Positions 33,953 through 42,744 of a stretch of DNA of 64,000 bases are shown one piece after another; within the stretch, counting starts at the first letter, position 1, and each line of letters begins with the position of its first letter. Both the position numbers and the translations under genes were made by a program. The notes beneath the pieces were generated by a model. That model was not told where the DNA came from and did not search any database. It worked only from the letters and a program-made list of their open reading frames with translations. This DNA comes from Natronoarchaeum philippinense (GTDB lineage Archaea > Halobacteriota > Halobacteria > Halobacteriales > Natronoarchaeaceae). The stretch covers positions 372,001-436,000 of the forward strand of contig NZ_OBEJ01000002.1 in the NCBI RefSeq assembly GCF_900215575.1. Reading direction: 5' to 3'.

Positions 33953-34609
33953 TCAGACGTGTTCCTCGTAGGGCTGGACGACGACGAAGCCGTCGCCACC
34001 CGCGAAGGACATCTGATAGCGCTCGCCGGATTCCTGTCCGACCATGTCCGAGAGGCTCCGGTTGACCTCCACGTCCGGTGAGGTGCCGCTCCAGGCGACG
34101 GTCGCGCTCGGGTCGGTCGACACCGGCGGGGAGAGCACCAGCGGGTCGCCGTGGGTGGTCAGTGCGACGTAGCCCGGTCCTTCGAGGAAGACGTTCGTCA
34201 ACCCGCCGGCGAAGGCGCCCGCGAGGCTGTCGATCGTGCTGATCTCGTAGGACAGATCTGACTCGAACGCGAGGATGTCCTCTCCGTTGACCGTGATCGA
34301 CTCGCCGGCGTCGAGTTCGAGCACCTGCACCTTCTTCTTGCTGTCCGCGAGGTAGACGTGTCCCTGTCCTTCGACCTTCATCACGGGTGTCCCCTCGCCG
34401 GAGGCTGCTTCCTTCAGAAAGCCCGTGATGCCGCCTTCGGCGGAGGCTTGGCCGGTAAACGAGAGATCGCCGGAGTATGCGACCATCGACCCGGCTTTCG
34501 CCATCACGGTGTCCTCGACGGCAACGTCGAGCGTGTAGCTATTTTCGAGCTGGAACGTTTCGTCTGTCTCTGTCGGAACGTGTTCGGCTTTGAATTCGTC
34601 TACATCCAT
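33953..34609 (-). CDS. AIM24-family protein
   Basis: 218-residue beta-rich protein of the AIM24/TIGR00266 family, found in bacteria, archaea and mitochondria; biochemical role unsettled. Typical segments are VAVEDTVMAKAGSMVAYSGDLSFTGQ, GGITGFLKEAASGEGTPVMKVEGQGHVYLAD, AGESITVNGEDILAFESDLSYEI and NVFLEGPGYVALTTHGDPLVL. The start at 34609 is 41 bp after the last pilin-like gene of the pilus operon on the same strand, with a hairpin between (34617-34634). It may be the last cistron of that operon or have its own transcript. Confidence 0.88.
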   Translation of the reverse strand: MDVDEFKAEHVPTETDETFQLENSYTLDVAVEDTVMAKAGSMVAYSGDLSFTGQASAEGGITGFLKEAASGEGTPVMKVEGQGHVYLADSKKKVQVLELDAGESITVNGEDILAFESDLSYEISTIDSLAGAFAGGLTNVFLEGPGYVALTTHGDPLVLSPPVSTDPSATVAWSGTSPDVEVNRSLSDMVGQESGERYQMSFAGGDGFVVVQPYEEHV

Positions 34610-34616
34610 GGTATCA

Positions 34617-34634
34617 CAGGGCAGGGCGGCCCTG
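34617..34634. other. Hairpin between the pilus operon and the AIM24 gene
   Basis: CAGGGC-AGGGCG-GCCCTG, 6-bp stem, in the 41-bp gap. It may attenuate or end pilus-operon transcripts, or mark processing; no T-tract is seen. Confidence 0.3.
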
Positions 34635-34650
34635 TATGATCGACACGCTG

Positions 34651-35199
34651 CTAGGAAATTAGTGTTGCTGTTTCGATACGAACTGTCGAGCGCACTGTTT
34701 GGCGCTCGGTCGTCACTCGCAGATCGAAGACCGCGCCGAGCACGTGCGTCCGACCTGCTCGGTCCTGCACGACGACGCCGTCGATCGCTTCGCACGCGCC
34801 GAACTGCCGATCCGGACCGCTCGGACAGCGAGCGTCGGCCCACGCCGTCGCGGCTGACGTGTTGTACGCGATTCCGCGGACGACGCCGGCTCGCAGCCGG
34901 GAGGTCCGGAGCGTCTCGATTCGCGGGCCGAGCTGATCGTTGACTGCGTCGACGGCGGCCTCGCGCTCGTTCCACGCATAGTTGCTGGGGACGCCTGCCG
35001 CTGTGTCGTGTACTGCCCGGTCGAGCGCTCGGGACACGTCGCCGTCCGATCGGTCTGCCACACCAGCGGCGTCGACGGGCGCCGCACCGAGTTGCACGTA
35101 CGCCAGCGCGATCGGTGCCAGCCCCACCGCAATCACTGCAGCGGCGACGAGCACCAACTGTGCGCGCGCCGCTGTGTCCCCATCTCTTGCTGCGATCAT
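34651..35199 (-). CDS. Pilin-like single-anchor protein, pilus operon gene 7
   Basis: 182-residue protein. A short polar N-terminus (MIAARDGDTAARAQ) runs straight into one hydrophobic segment (LVLVAAAVIAVGLAPIALAY), then an exported domain. This is the shape of archaeal pilins and minor pilins. The exported part contains two cysteines (ARCPSG, FGACEAI) that could pair. The ATG at 35199 overlaps the previous stop by 4 bp. Function within the pilus or secretion machine is unknown; it may be a minor pilin or assembly factor. Confidence 0.72.
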   Translation of the reverse strand: MIAARDGDTAARAQLVLVAAAVIAVGLAPIALAYVQLGAAPVDAAGVADRSDGDVSRALDRAVHDTAAGVPSNYAWNEREAAVDAVNDQLGPRIETLRTSRLRAGVVRGIAYNTSAATAWADARCPSGPDRQFGACEAIDGVVVQDRAGRTHVLGAVFDLRVTTERQTVRSTVRIETATLIS

Positions 35200-35603
35200 G
35201 CATACCACACTCTGAGGATCACATCGCCATACTGCGTCGTCACCGTCGCGGTACCGTAGCTCACGCCGGCCGGGCGCTGGTAGCCGACCGACCCGTGTGT
35301 GGTCTGGACCTGATACAACAGATTGTCCGGTAGTAGCCGGTCGAGACGGCGATCAAGCGACGCCCGCTCGCGCTCGAAACTCTCGGCATCTCTGGCAATC
35401 TCCGAGAGTCGTGTGGCGTCCTGATGACGCGGGGGCTCGCCTGCCAGCACCGTTCCGGCGTCCTCGGCGTAGGCATCGAGCTGTGTCGCGCCGTCGTTGG
35501 GTACGGGGACGCCGAGAGTAAACACCACGGCGATGGCGAGAATCAGGACGACGCCGATGCCTGCCTCGACGACCGGTGTCGACAGCTGCGCACGATCACT
35601 CAT
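35196..35603 (-). CDS. Pilin-like single-anchor protein, pilus operon gene 6
   Basis: 135-residue protein. MSDRAQLSTPVVEAG leads into a hydrophobic helix (IGVVLILAIAVVFTLGVPV), followed by an exported helix-rich segment with a heptad-like charged stretch (ESFERERASLDRRLDRLL) and a final beta region (YGTATVTTQYGDVILRVWY). The N-terminus resembles a class III (prepilin) signal more than a Sec signal, because the hydrophobic part probably stays in the mature protein. It overlaps its neighbours by 8 and 4 bp. Confidence 0.72.
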   Translation of the reverse strand: MSDRAQLSTPVVEAGIGVVLILAIAVVFTLGVPVPNDGATQLDAYAEDAGTVLAGEPPRHQDATRLSEIARDAESFERERASLDRRLDRLLPDNLLYQVQTTHGSVGYQRPAGVSYGTATVTTQYGDVILRVWYA

Positions 35604-36267
35604 CGACGGCGACCTCCAGCAGCGCCTTCTCGGTCTGTTTCGGATAGTACGTCAGCTCGATGTCGCCCGACGCCAGCACACCGTCGGCGTCTACCGATAC
35701 TGTCGCGGTCCGATATCGGCTCGTCGTGACGGCGAACTCGCCGGTCAGTCCCGACTCGTTGTGCCGAACGATCCGCGGGCCGATCCGCATCGTCGTCACG
35801 GTGGCGTTTGCCATCGGATCGACGTACACGTCGACGCGTCCGGTCCGCCGCGGTAGTGTCACCGTCCTATCGGTTCCGTCGAAGGCGTCTGCGACCGTGA
35901 CCGACTGCGTCCGTTCGACCAGCACGAGCCGTTCGATCGAGTAGCCGTCGGCGTCGCCGGTCGCTGCGAGTGTCGTCTCGTTCAGTGTCACGCGGACCGA
36001 GCGTCCGCCGAGGCCGGGTACCGTTGACCGGAGCGCGTCGGCGTCGAACGCTTGGACCGCGCTCGCGTTCAACACGTTCGCCCGCGTCGCCAGCGGACCG
36101 TCGGCGTCGACGAGTCGCTCGGAGACTCCCGCCGCGAGCTGACGCTCAGTCGCGTCGCCGTCGGCGGCCGCGAACGCGCCGTCTGCGATCGCCAGCCCGA
36201 CGACCATCGCCCCAGTCACTGCGACGAGCGCCACGCCAAGCGCCAGCAGGTTCGCCTGCCCGCGCAT
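35596..36267 (-). CDS. Pilin-like single-anchor protein, pilus operon gene 5
   Basis: 223-residue protein from the ATG at 36267. MRGQANLLALGVALVAVTGAMVV is a short basic head plus membrane helix. The exported domain is beta-rich (VRVTLNETTLAATG, TVTLPRRTGRVDVYVDPMANATVTTM, RYRTATVSVDADGVL) with several NxS/T glycosylation sites. Haloarchaeal proteins of this kind are encoded beside PilB/PilC-like genes. It overlaps the previous stop by about 1 bp and the next start by 8 bp, so translation of the group is probably coupled. Confidence 0.72.
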   Translation of the reverse strand: MRGQANLLALGVALVAVTGAMVVGLAIADGAFAAADGDATERQLAAGVSERLVDADGPLATRANVLNASAVQAFDADALRSTVPGLGGRSVRVTLNETTLAATGDADGYSIERLVLVERTQSVTVADAFDGTDRTVTLPRRTGRVDVYVDPMANATVTTMRIGPRIVRHNESGLTGEFAVTTSRYRTATVSVDADGVLASGDIELTYYPKQTEKALLEVAVDE

Positions 36268-36770
36268 CACGACCCCTCGCCTCCGAGGCGGACGACGAGC
36301 CCGTTCGGACTGTCGCGCACTCGCACGTTCGCCGACTCCTGACTGTCCCAGTGACCGTCGACCGTCTCGACTGACTCGGGCAGCGCCAGCGGCGTCTTCC
36401 CGCCGACCGAGGGATGTGGGTGCTCGAGCACGAGCCGGCCGCTCGTGACGCGGATCGTGTACGCCGAACTTCCGATCGTTCGCGGGAGCTCCAGCCTTGT
36501 CGTCGCGTTCACTGCCGTCGCGTTGTGAGGTATCGCTGCACGCAGTTCGGCGCTGGCGTCAGCCAGCGTTCTGTCAGCGACTTCTTGGGCGGCCGCCGAC
36601 CGGTACTCCGGGATCGCACCGGCGTACAGCGTCGTCGTCAGGAGCCCGATGTACAGGATCACGATCCCGGCCTCCAGTGCCTTGCCGACGACCGGGGACG
36701 CGGCGCGAGTCGTCGCCGTGAACGTGCCACCCGAGCGCCGCTTTGCCGGCGGTTGGGATGGCTCAGGCAC
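36267..36770 (-). CDS. Pilin-like protein with RAxSPVVG motif, pilus operon gene 4
   Basis: 167-residue protein. After a basic 20-residue head comes TTRAASPVVGKALEAGIVIL, close to the R-A-x-S-P-V-x-G pattern at the start of mature haloarchaeal type IV pilins. This points to prepilin-peptidase processing. The helix (ALEAGIVILYIGLLTTTLYAG) is followed by a compact exported domain with NATAVNATT glycosylation sites. It is the best pilin candidate of the five. It overlaps both neighbouring genes. Confidence 0.75.
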   Translation of the reverse strand: MPEPSQPPAKRRSGGTFTATTRAASPVVGKALEAGIVILYIGLLTTTLYAGAIPEYRSAAAQEVADRTLADASAELRAAIPHNATAVNATTRLELPRTIGSSAYTIRVTSGRLVLEHPHPSVGGKTPLALPESVETVDGHWDSQESANVRVRDSPNGLVVRLGGEGS

Positions 36771-37515
36771 GGTTCACCTCTAGCTGCATGTCGTGGATGA
36801 TCAAATAGGCCGTTCGGTCGCCGCGATAGGTCGCCACGACGCTCTGGTGATCGTCGCCGGGGAACAGGCGCCCGCTCGTCGACCGAACCGCGCTCTGGGC
36901 ATCGAAGTGGCGCTTCCAAGCGCCCGGCGTCGGCGTCTCGATCGCAACGCGATAAGACCCGTTCCCCAGCGCTCGCCGATCGTGGCTGACGCGCGAGGAC
37001 AGCCTGAGCGACCGGCCTGCGGCCCCGGTCGTCGTCCACTCGCTCGCGTTCAGCTGGGCAGCGCCGACGGCGAGGACGCCGCCGCTCCCCCGCGAGGCCG
37101 TGATCGGTGGCGCTTCGTAGAGCCAACTGTTCCCTGTCCGTCCGCGGACGATGGTCCCAGCTTCGTACGCCACTCGCCGATCGCCCGACTCGTAGACTAA
37201 CGCGTCGACCGCGACGGTCGCCACGACGCCAGACTCGTTGAGCACGCGGAGCGCCCGGTCCTCGGTAGCGATCCGTCCATTGGCGAACGCGACGCGCCCC
37301 TCGTGGTAGCCGGTCGTCTCGGTCGGTTGGAGCGCGCGATCGAACCCATCGGCGACGCTGGCGGCGTCCGCTGTGGCTGCGTTGCTCTCGACAACCGCGC
37401 CGATACCAGCCGTTAGCCCGCCGAGGCCGACGACGGCGATCGCCAACAACAACGCGACGCCGACGACGTTCGACTGCGCTCGGTCGTTCGGGCTGCTGCG
37501 CTCGGATCGGCTCAC
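36763..37515 (-). CDS. Pilin-like single-anchor protein, pilus operon gene 3
   Basis: 250-residue protein. The head MSRSERSSPNDRAQSNVVG followed by VALLLAIAVVGLGGLTAGIG is again pilin-like (R-A-x-S-x-V-V-G). The exported domain is about 200 residues with alternating strands (GRVAFANGRIATEDRALRVL, VVATVAVDALVYESGDRRV) and ends ATYRGDRTAYLIIHDMQLEVN. Large exported domains are usual in minor pilins or tip proteins. Its start overlaps the PilC-like stop by 4 bp. Confidence 0.75.
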   Translation of the reverse strand: MSRSERSSPNDRAQSNVVGVALLLAIAVVGLGGLTAGIGAVVESNAATADAASVADGFDRALQPTETTGYHEGRVAFANGRIATEDRALRVLNESGVVATVAVDALVYESGDRRVAYEAGTIVRGRTGNSWLYEAPPITASRGSGGVLAVGAAQLNASEWTTTGAAGRSLRLSSRVSHDRRALGNGSYRVAIETPTPGAWKRHFDAQSAVRSTSGRLFPGDDHQSVVATYRGDRTAYLIIHDMQLEVNRA

Positions 37516-39404
37516 ACCATCCCACCTACCGAGAACACGGCGTACGCGATCAACACGAGCACGCCGGAGTGCAACAGCGCCTCGTACCGCCCGCGGCTGG
37601 CCGTTCCCGCGAACCAGCCCGAGGCGAGCATCGTCGCTTGGGTCACGATGTAAAACCGGTAACGCTCGCGCGCCGGATCGATACCGCTGGGATCCAGCCC
37701 GACGCCGGCGCTCGATCCCGATACCGCCGAGAGCTGTGCGAACCCGTCGATCACGTAGGCGTCGACTGCGACGACGATGCCGATCACGAGTAGCGCGGTC
37801 GTCCAGCCGACGGTGACGTACACGAGCATTGCGCTCCGCAGCGCTTTCTTTTCGTGATGGAGGCGTCCGACCTCGGTCTGGAGCGTCTCGAAGATGTCCT
37901 CGGTGTCGCCACCGGCGTCTAACGCTCCGGTCACGAGCCCGATCGTCTGGCCAGCCAGCGGCGTCCCGACGCGTTCGACGAACCGATCGAGTGCCGCGGC
38001 GCGCAGGTCTCCCTCGGTCGTTGTGAGGTTGACATTGAAAGCGAGATCATCAACGTCGGCCTGCAATGCACCCAGATCGACATCGGCGGCGACGCGCTCA
38101 ACGGCTTCCGAGAACGGGCGGCCGAGACGGACGTGGCCGGAGACTGCGTGGACGAAGTCCTTGATCTCTCTGTCTTTGGCGTCGTTGATCCGGGCACGTC
38201 GCACCGCGACGAGTCCGACCGGTACCGTGAACGCGACGTACGACAACAAGACGACATCGACGAACTGCACGCCTATCGATGAGAGCGAGGCCCCGACGCC
38301 GAGGCCGATCGGTAGCGAGAGCACGACCGCGCTGGCCGGGTTGCGCGCTGCAGACGTGATCGTCGGTAGGACCCCAGCCGGGACCTCGTACGACGGCTCG
38401 GAGTGGTCTGGCGGCCGAAGCCGCTCGACGAGCCATGCGGCGGCGAGTCCGGTCGAGAGGACAAACACGGCGCTGCCATACACGATCAGTTGCCGCCCGG
38501 TAACCGTGCCGACGGGCGATCCGATAGGTTGCGAGAGACTCGGCGAGAGCACGCTCAACACGGTCGTGATAATGACCATCAGCGACGGCAACACCAACAA
38601 CACGATGAACAGCTCAGCGAGCAGTTCGAGGAACGATTCGGCCCGCTCGCGCGCCCGTCCCTGTTGGTGAGAGAGCATCCGGCTCTCCATACGAAGGTAG
38701 CTTGTCAGCTCCTCGCCACCCTGCTCGGCGTGTTCGCGGAATTTGAGCAGGAACGGCGCTAAGACGTCCCGAGAGGGCGTGTCCCGCGCGACGATCTGAA
38801 GCCCGTGGCTGAGGCTCCCGGTCAGCGTCGCCTTGTTCAGCGCCTTCCGGAACGCCACCGCAGTCTGTCCGTACGCCTCAGTGTTGGCGGCGACTTTTCG
38901 CAACATCGCGCGGCGGTCGTCGCTCCCCGTCGAGAGCACCCGTAAGTACCGAACCGCGCCGGGAAGCGTTCGGTCGATGTCTGTCTGGCGAGCGCTTGCG
39001 ATCCACTGGAGATAGCGCCCGCCGAACCAGATCGTGACGCGCTTGGACGCCGCCGCAGCGACGAGCGCACTCCCGGCGGCGACGGGCGACACCCCCGGTG
39101 TGAGACCACTGGCGACCGAAAGACCCGTTCCGGTTGCCGTGGGAACGACGGAGACCGCAAGCGCCAGTGACGTGACAAACACGCCAACGAACGCAATCCA
39201 CGAGAGGGCGTACACGCGCGAGATGTACACGTCGAAGCTCGCACGAACGTCGGTCCCGCGGTAGGACTGTCTGTCGGCGTCGTGGCGTCTGGCGTCGGCA
39301 TGACGGCCAAATAGCGCGTACAGCGACCGATCGAGCACCGCACCCGGACCGCTGCCGCCGAGCGTCCTGTTGCCGGCGGTCTCGACGGATGTCGGACTAC
39401 TCAT
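37512..39404 (-). CDS. PilC/TadC-like pilus assembly membrane protein
   Basis: 630-residue platform protein of type IV filament systems, with about nine membrane helices and two T2SSF-like cytoplasmic domains. The first domain spans roughly residues 130-245 (TLPGAVRYLRVLSTGSDDRRAML, ELTSYLRMESRMLSHQQGR). The second spans residues about 400-520 (IKDFVHAVSGHVRLGRPFSEAV, LAGQTIGLVTGALDAGGDTEDIFETL). Helices include LFIVLLVLPSLMVIITTVLSVL and ALLVIGIVVAVDAYVIDGF. The ATG at 39404 overlaps the ATPase stop by 8 bp. It should sit in the cytoplasmic membrane and couple the ATPase to pilin polymerisation. Confidence 0.9.
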   Translation of the reverse strand: MSSPTSVETAGNRTLGGSGPGAVLDRSLYALFGRHADARRHDADRQSYRGTDVRASFDVYISRVYALSWIAFVGVFVTSLALAVSVVPTATGTGLSVASGLTPGVSPVAAGSALVAAAASKRVTIWFGGRYLQWIASARQTDIDRTLPGAVRYLRVLSTGSDDRRAMLRKVAANTEAYGQTAVAFRKALNKATLTGSLSHGLQIVARDTPSRDVLAPFLLKFREHAEQGGEELTSYLRMESRMLSHQQGRARERAESFLELLAELFIVLLVLPSLMVIITTVLSVLSPSLSQPIGSPVGTVTGRQLIVYGSAVFVLSTGLAAAWLVERLRPPDHSEPSYEVPAGVLPTITSAARNPASAVVLSLPIGLGVGASLSSIGVQFVDVVLLSYVAFTVPVGLVAVRRARINDAKDREIKDFVHAVSGHVRLGRPFSEAVERVAADVDLGALQADVDDLAFNVNLTTTEGDLRAAALDRFVERVGTPLAGQTIGLVTGALDAGGDTEDIFETLQTEVGRLHHEKKALRSAMLVYVTVGWTTALLVIGIVVAVDAYVIDGFAQLSAVSGSSAGVGLDPSGIDPARERYRFYIVTQATMLASGWFAGTASRGRYEALLHSGVLVLIAYAVFSVGGMV

Positions 39405-41754
39405 CGGCGGCCTCGCTGGGACCGGTGCTGGCCCGTTCGACGGTCGCCGCCTCGTTAGTCCGAAGGTCAGCGAGGAATTCGAACAGTTCCTCGAAGTCGT
39501 TCGCACCGTCGCGCCGTAGATACCGAACGTACCGGTGTTTGCGGTGGAACTCCGCTTCGACGGCGCCGACCGGCCGGTCGGTTCGCCGGGCCAAAGCGTG
39601 AAACACGCGCATGTTGCACTCGCGCTCGTCGTCAGCACCCCACTCGCCGCCGAACTCGCCGCCGTCGGGGGCGGCCTGTCGCTCGTCGGTTGCAGTCTCG
39701 TTGAGCACCGTGGCTCTGCTCCGGTCTGACCAGTCGATGCTCGCCGCTTCGACCGTCGTCTCCAGTTTCGGGTGCGCGTACTCGAACGTGAACCGGCCGG
39801 ACTGGTCTGTCCCACCGATCCGGTTCCAGTAGATTTCGTCGCCCTGTTTTTTGACGACGCCGCATTCGCCGTCGACGTGTTCGAACTCGTCGGCGGTGAG
39901 AAACTCCACGAGGTCGCCGACGTACCGATCGCCGCCGACGTGTCGTGGGAACACGACCAGATCGAGTTCGCGCAACAGGTACGGGGCCATTCCCTGCTCG
40001 ACGACGCGGTTAACGAGCTTTTCGACGTCTTCTGCGTGGGTCGTGCCGATGATACCGTGACCGGTGTTGAGCGACTCGGCGAACGTCTCGAAACTCGCTG
40101 GCGTGTTGATCTCCGCGAGCACCTCGACATCAGGATTAAGATAGTTACATTCGGTCATCAGATCCGCCATCGTCACCTGTTTGTACTCGCTCTCGTGGTC
40201 TCTGGTTGTCAGCGAGACGCCAGTTTCGTGCGGTAGGCGCACCTCTCGCGATCCTTCGTCGATGCTGATCGGACGGTCGCGGAAGGGTATAAATGGCATA
40301 TGGGCATTGAGTAATGTCGTTTTCCCGACACCAGTCGGACCGGAGAACAACACGACGCCGTGGTGCTCGTACAGCATCCACAGCAGCGCGACCATCTCTT
40401 CGGAGACGCTCCCGCGCTCCAGCAGGTCGATCGGCGTCATCGCCTCGGGAGATTGCTTTCGGATCGAGATGTGCGGGCCGTCCTCGCTGATCACCCCCAA
40501 CGCTACCGCACAGCGGATCGTCACGTCGTCCGGAACGCCCTCCGGAGCTAGATTGACCTTCGCGCTGGGATTCGATGCGTTCAGTTCGGTGCCGTCGGCG
40601 GCCGCGAGTTGGGTGACGACGTTGATAAACGTCGACTCGTCCTCGAACGCGAGATTCGTCGGCATTCGCTCGTCGTGACCGACACTCCCACGGGGCAGCA
40701 CCTTGATGCGCTCGCCGACGCGGTTGGCCTCGATGTCTTCGAGGTGGCGGTCCCTGATCGGGACCGTGAGCGTCCCCTCGCCGACGTAGTCGCGGAGCAC
40801 GTAGTACACGAGATCAGAGAGCCTGTCCGCCGAGTACCGACCTTCGATGGGTGGGACCGCGAGATCGTACTCCGCGAGGGCACGCTGCAGTCGGAACCGC
40901 GTCGCGTCGACCCACGCTCGCGTCCGGCGCGCGGTGAGTTGCCGGGAGAGAAACGTTCGGGCGCGACTACGAACGAACGACTTGCGGTCGTCGACCAGTC
41001 CGTCGACGTTGGCCTCCCAGATTCGTTCTTTACACTCCTCGACTAGGGTCTCGTCACCGGGCAGCAGGTCCGGCTCCTGAACGGCGTATTTCGTCGTGAA
41101 CGAGTCCCTGCCGAGCAGATGCTCCCGATAGATGACGACCGGAACTTCGAACTCCTGAAAGCTGACGGTGTAGCTGGTTAGTCGCTCGCTGACGAACCGC
41201 TCGATGAACTTCGGTTCGGCGGGAAACGTCGTTCTCGCCGGTGCGTAGTTCTCGGTGTGGACGACGAGCCGATCGTCGGCAGTGTCGGCTACTTCGATAC
41301 GATCGTCGACTGCCAGCGGCGTCAGTTCGCCCAGACAGCGTAGGTCACGGAACGCACGGTAGCCCACCCGTCGGCGCGCAGCCGCCGAGCAGGACACCAG
41401 CCGGTCGATGATCTGCTCGTACTTGGGATCGAACCCCTCGTTCATCCGTTCGACGGTCCCCTCGCGGGTCAACGGCCGCGCGAGGGCGGCGTCCTCGAAG
41501 TAGTCCCTGATCGTTTCGAGTGCAACCACGTCGGTCGCCGAGAGCGGCGGTTCGCGCACCTCGTACTCGAACGCTTCCTCCCGATCGTAGATCGTTGCGA
41601 CGACGCCGGGATAGAGCTCGTACTGCTCACGAACGTCGGACGCATACCACGCTTCGGGATCGTCGGGCGGCAGTGGCGGCGGCACAGCGTCGCCCTCTTG
41701 GGCGATCGACTCGCGCGGCGTCGTCGGAACTTCCAGCGACGGCCCATCGGTCAT
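39397..41754 (-). CDS. PilB/TadA-like type IV pilus or secretion ATPase
   Basis: 785-residue VirB11/PilB-family motor. About 300 N-terminal residues hold a family-specific domain. The ATPase core follows: Walker A FSGPTGVGKTTLLNAHM (about residues 470-486), Asp box SIDEGSREVRLPHE, Walker B-like VEVLAEINTPASFETFAES, His box IGTTHAEDVEKLVNR. The C-terminus has a short cysteine-less acidic region. It is the first gene of a seven-gene operon (ATPase, platform, five pilin-like proteins). The start at 41754 lies about 25 nt downstream of a TATA element enclosed in an inverted repeat, indicating a leaderless, regulated transcript. Confidence 0.92.
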   Translation of the reverse strand: MTDGPSLEVPTTPRESIAQEGDAVPPPLPPDDPEAWYASDVREQYELYPGVVATIYDREEAFEYEVREPPLSATDVVALETIRDYFEDAALARPLTREGTVERMNEGFDPKYEQIIDRLVSCSAAARRRVGYRAFRDLRCLGELTPLAVDDRIEVADTADDRLVVHTENYAPARTTFPAEPKFIERFVSERLTSYTVSFQEFEVPVVIYREHLLGRDSFTTKYAVQEPDLLPGDETLVEECKERIWEANVDGLVDDRKSFVRSRARTFLSRQLTARRTRAWVDATRFRLQRALAEYDLAVPPIEGRYSADRLSDLVYYVLRDYVGEGTLTVPIRDRHLEDIEANRVGERIKVLPRGSVGHDERMPTNLAFEDESTFINVVTQLAAADGTELNASNPSAKVNLAPEGVPDDVTIRCAVALGVISEDGPHISIRKQSPEAMTPIDLLERGSVSEEMVALLWMLYEHHGVVLFSGPTGVGKTTLLNAHMPFIPFRDRPISIDEGSREVRLPHETGVSLTTRDHESEYKQVTMADLMTECNYLNPDVEVLAEINTPASFETFAESLNTGHGIIGTTHAEDVEKLVNRVVEQGMAPYLLRELDLVVFPRHVGGDRYVGDLVEFLTADEFEHVDGECGVVKKQGDEIYWNRIGGTDQSGRFTFEYAHPKLETTVEAASIDWSDRSRATVLNETATDERQAAPDGGEFGGEWGADDERECNMRVFHALARRTDRPVGAVEAEFHRKHRYVRYLRRDGANDFEELFEFLADLRTNEAATVERASTGPSEAADE

Positions 41755-41766
41755 GGAATCTATGCG

Positions 41767-41797
41767 CTATTCCACAGTATTTAAATTTGTGGAATAG
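41767..41797 (-). promoter_or_regulatory. Pilus-operon promoter: TATA box enclosed by a perfect 10-bp inverted repeat
   Basis: CTATTCCACA (41767-41776) and TGTGGAATAG (41788-41797) are exact reverse complements, separated by the 11-bp AT-rich GTATTTAAATT. That spacer lies 23-33 nt upstream of the ATPase start codon, the position of the TATA element. A dimeric regulator bound here would cover the TATA and BRE sites. No regulator gene is adjacent. Confidence 0.75.
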
Positions 41798-41835
41798 AGG
41801 TGCAATTATACTGCTAGGCAGATCATCACAACTCC

Positions 41836-42669
41836 TCAGCCCAGACTAATATCCAGATACAGCATCCCGACGACGCCGGCCATCAGCCCCAGCGTAGCGA
41901 TCCGCTCGTAGCCGCGAGTGTGGGTTTCGGGAATGATCTCGTCGGAGATGACAAACAGCATCGCGCCGGCGGCAAAGCCCATCGCGTAGGGCAACAGCGG
42001 CTCGACGGCGCTGACCGCAAGCGCGCCGAGCACCGCTAGCGGGATTTCGACGGCGCCCGAGCGCACGCCGGCAAAGACCGCGTAGGCGCGCCGATCCAGT
42101 CCGGCGTTGATCGCAGCGACCGAAACGGCGAGCCCCTCGGGAATGTTCTGGATGCCGATCGCAAGCATCAGCGGGATCGCGCTCGCCACGTCGCCCGACC
42201 CGAAGCCGACGCCGACAGCCAGCCCTTCGGGCATGTTGTGGAGCGTGATCGCCAGCACGAACAGGACGACGGGCGTCAGCCGATCGTCGTCGAGCGGGAG
42301 CGACTCGGTCGGATTAGCGCCGTCGGCTCGCTTCCCGCCCGTCAGCAGGTAGTGGGCGTGGGGCACCAGCCCATCGGCGCGGTCGAGAAAGGCGGCGCCG
42401 AGTGCGATGCCGACGAGCGTCGGGATGGGATTCCCATCGGAGTACTGCTCGATGCCGGGGATGATGAGGCTGGTAAACGCCGCGGCGAGCATCACGCCGG
42501 CCGCGAAGCCGAGCGCGCCGTCTAGTGCGCGCCGCGAGGGGTCGCGCCAGACGAGCACCAGCGACGCCCCGAGCAGGTTCAGCGTCGCAATGACGAGGCC
42601 GCCGACCAGTCCCTGTATCACCGGGTTGTCACCGGCGACGCCGACGAACAACTCGACTATCGAAACCAT
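41836..42669 (-). CDS. ZIP-family divalent metal transporter
   Basis: 277-residue membrane protein with eight hydrophobic helices. The metal-pathway helices are intact: ITLHNMPEGLAVGVGF (helix IV, HNxPEG) and IGIQNIPEGLAVSVA (helix V, here QNIPEG with Gln in place of His). A moderately acidic, His-poor loop (GGKRADGANPTESLPLDDD) links helices III and IV. ZIP proteins usually import Zn2+, Fe2+ or Mn2+. Its 3' end is 81 bp upstream of the pilus operon start on the same strand, but the pilus operon has its own promoter. Confidence 0.9.
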   Translation of the reverse strand: MVSIVELFVGVAGDNPVIQGLVGGLVIATLNLLGASLVLVWRDPSRRALDGALGFAAGVMLAAAFTSLIIPGIEQYSDGNPIPTLVGIALGAAFLDRADGLVPHAHYLLTGGKRADGANPTESLPLDDDRLTPVVLFVLAITLHNMPEGLAVGVGFGSGDVASAIPLMLAIGIQNIPEGLAVSVAAINAGLDRRAYAVFAGVRSGAVEIPLAVLGALAVSAVEPLLPYAMGFAAGAMLFVISDEIIPETHTRGYERIATLGLMAGVVGMLYLDISLG

Positions 42670-42744
42670 GCTCCGGGTTGTGTGCTATGCTGTCGAGTGA
42701 CAAATAGCTCGTCCCTGCGACGGGGTTCGGACGGAACACTCCGG

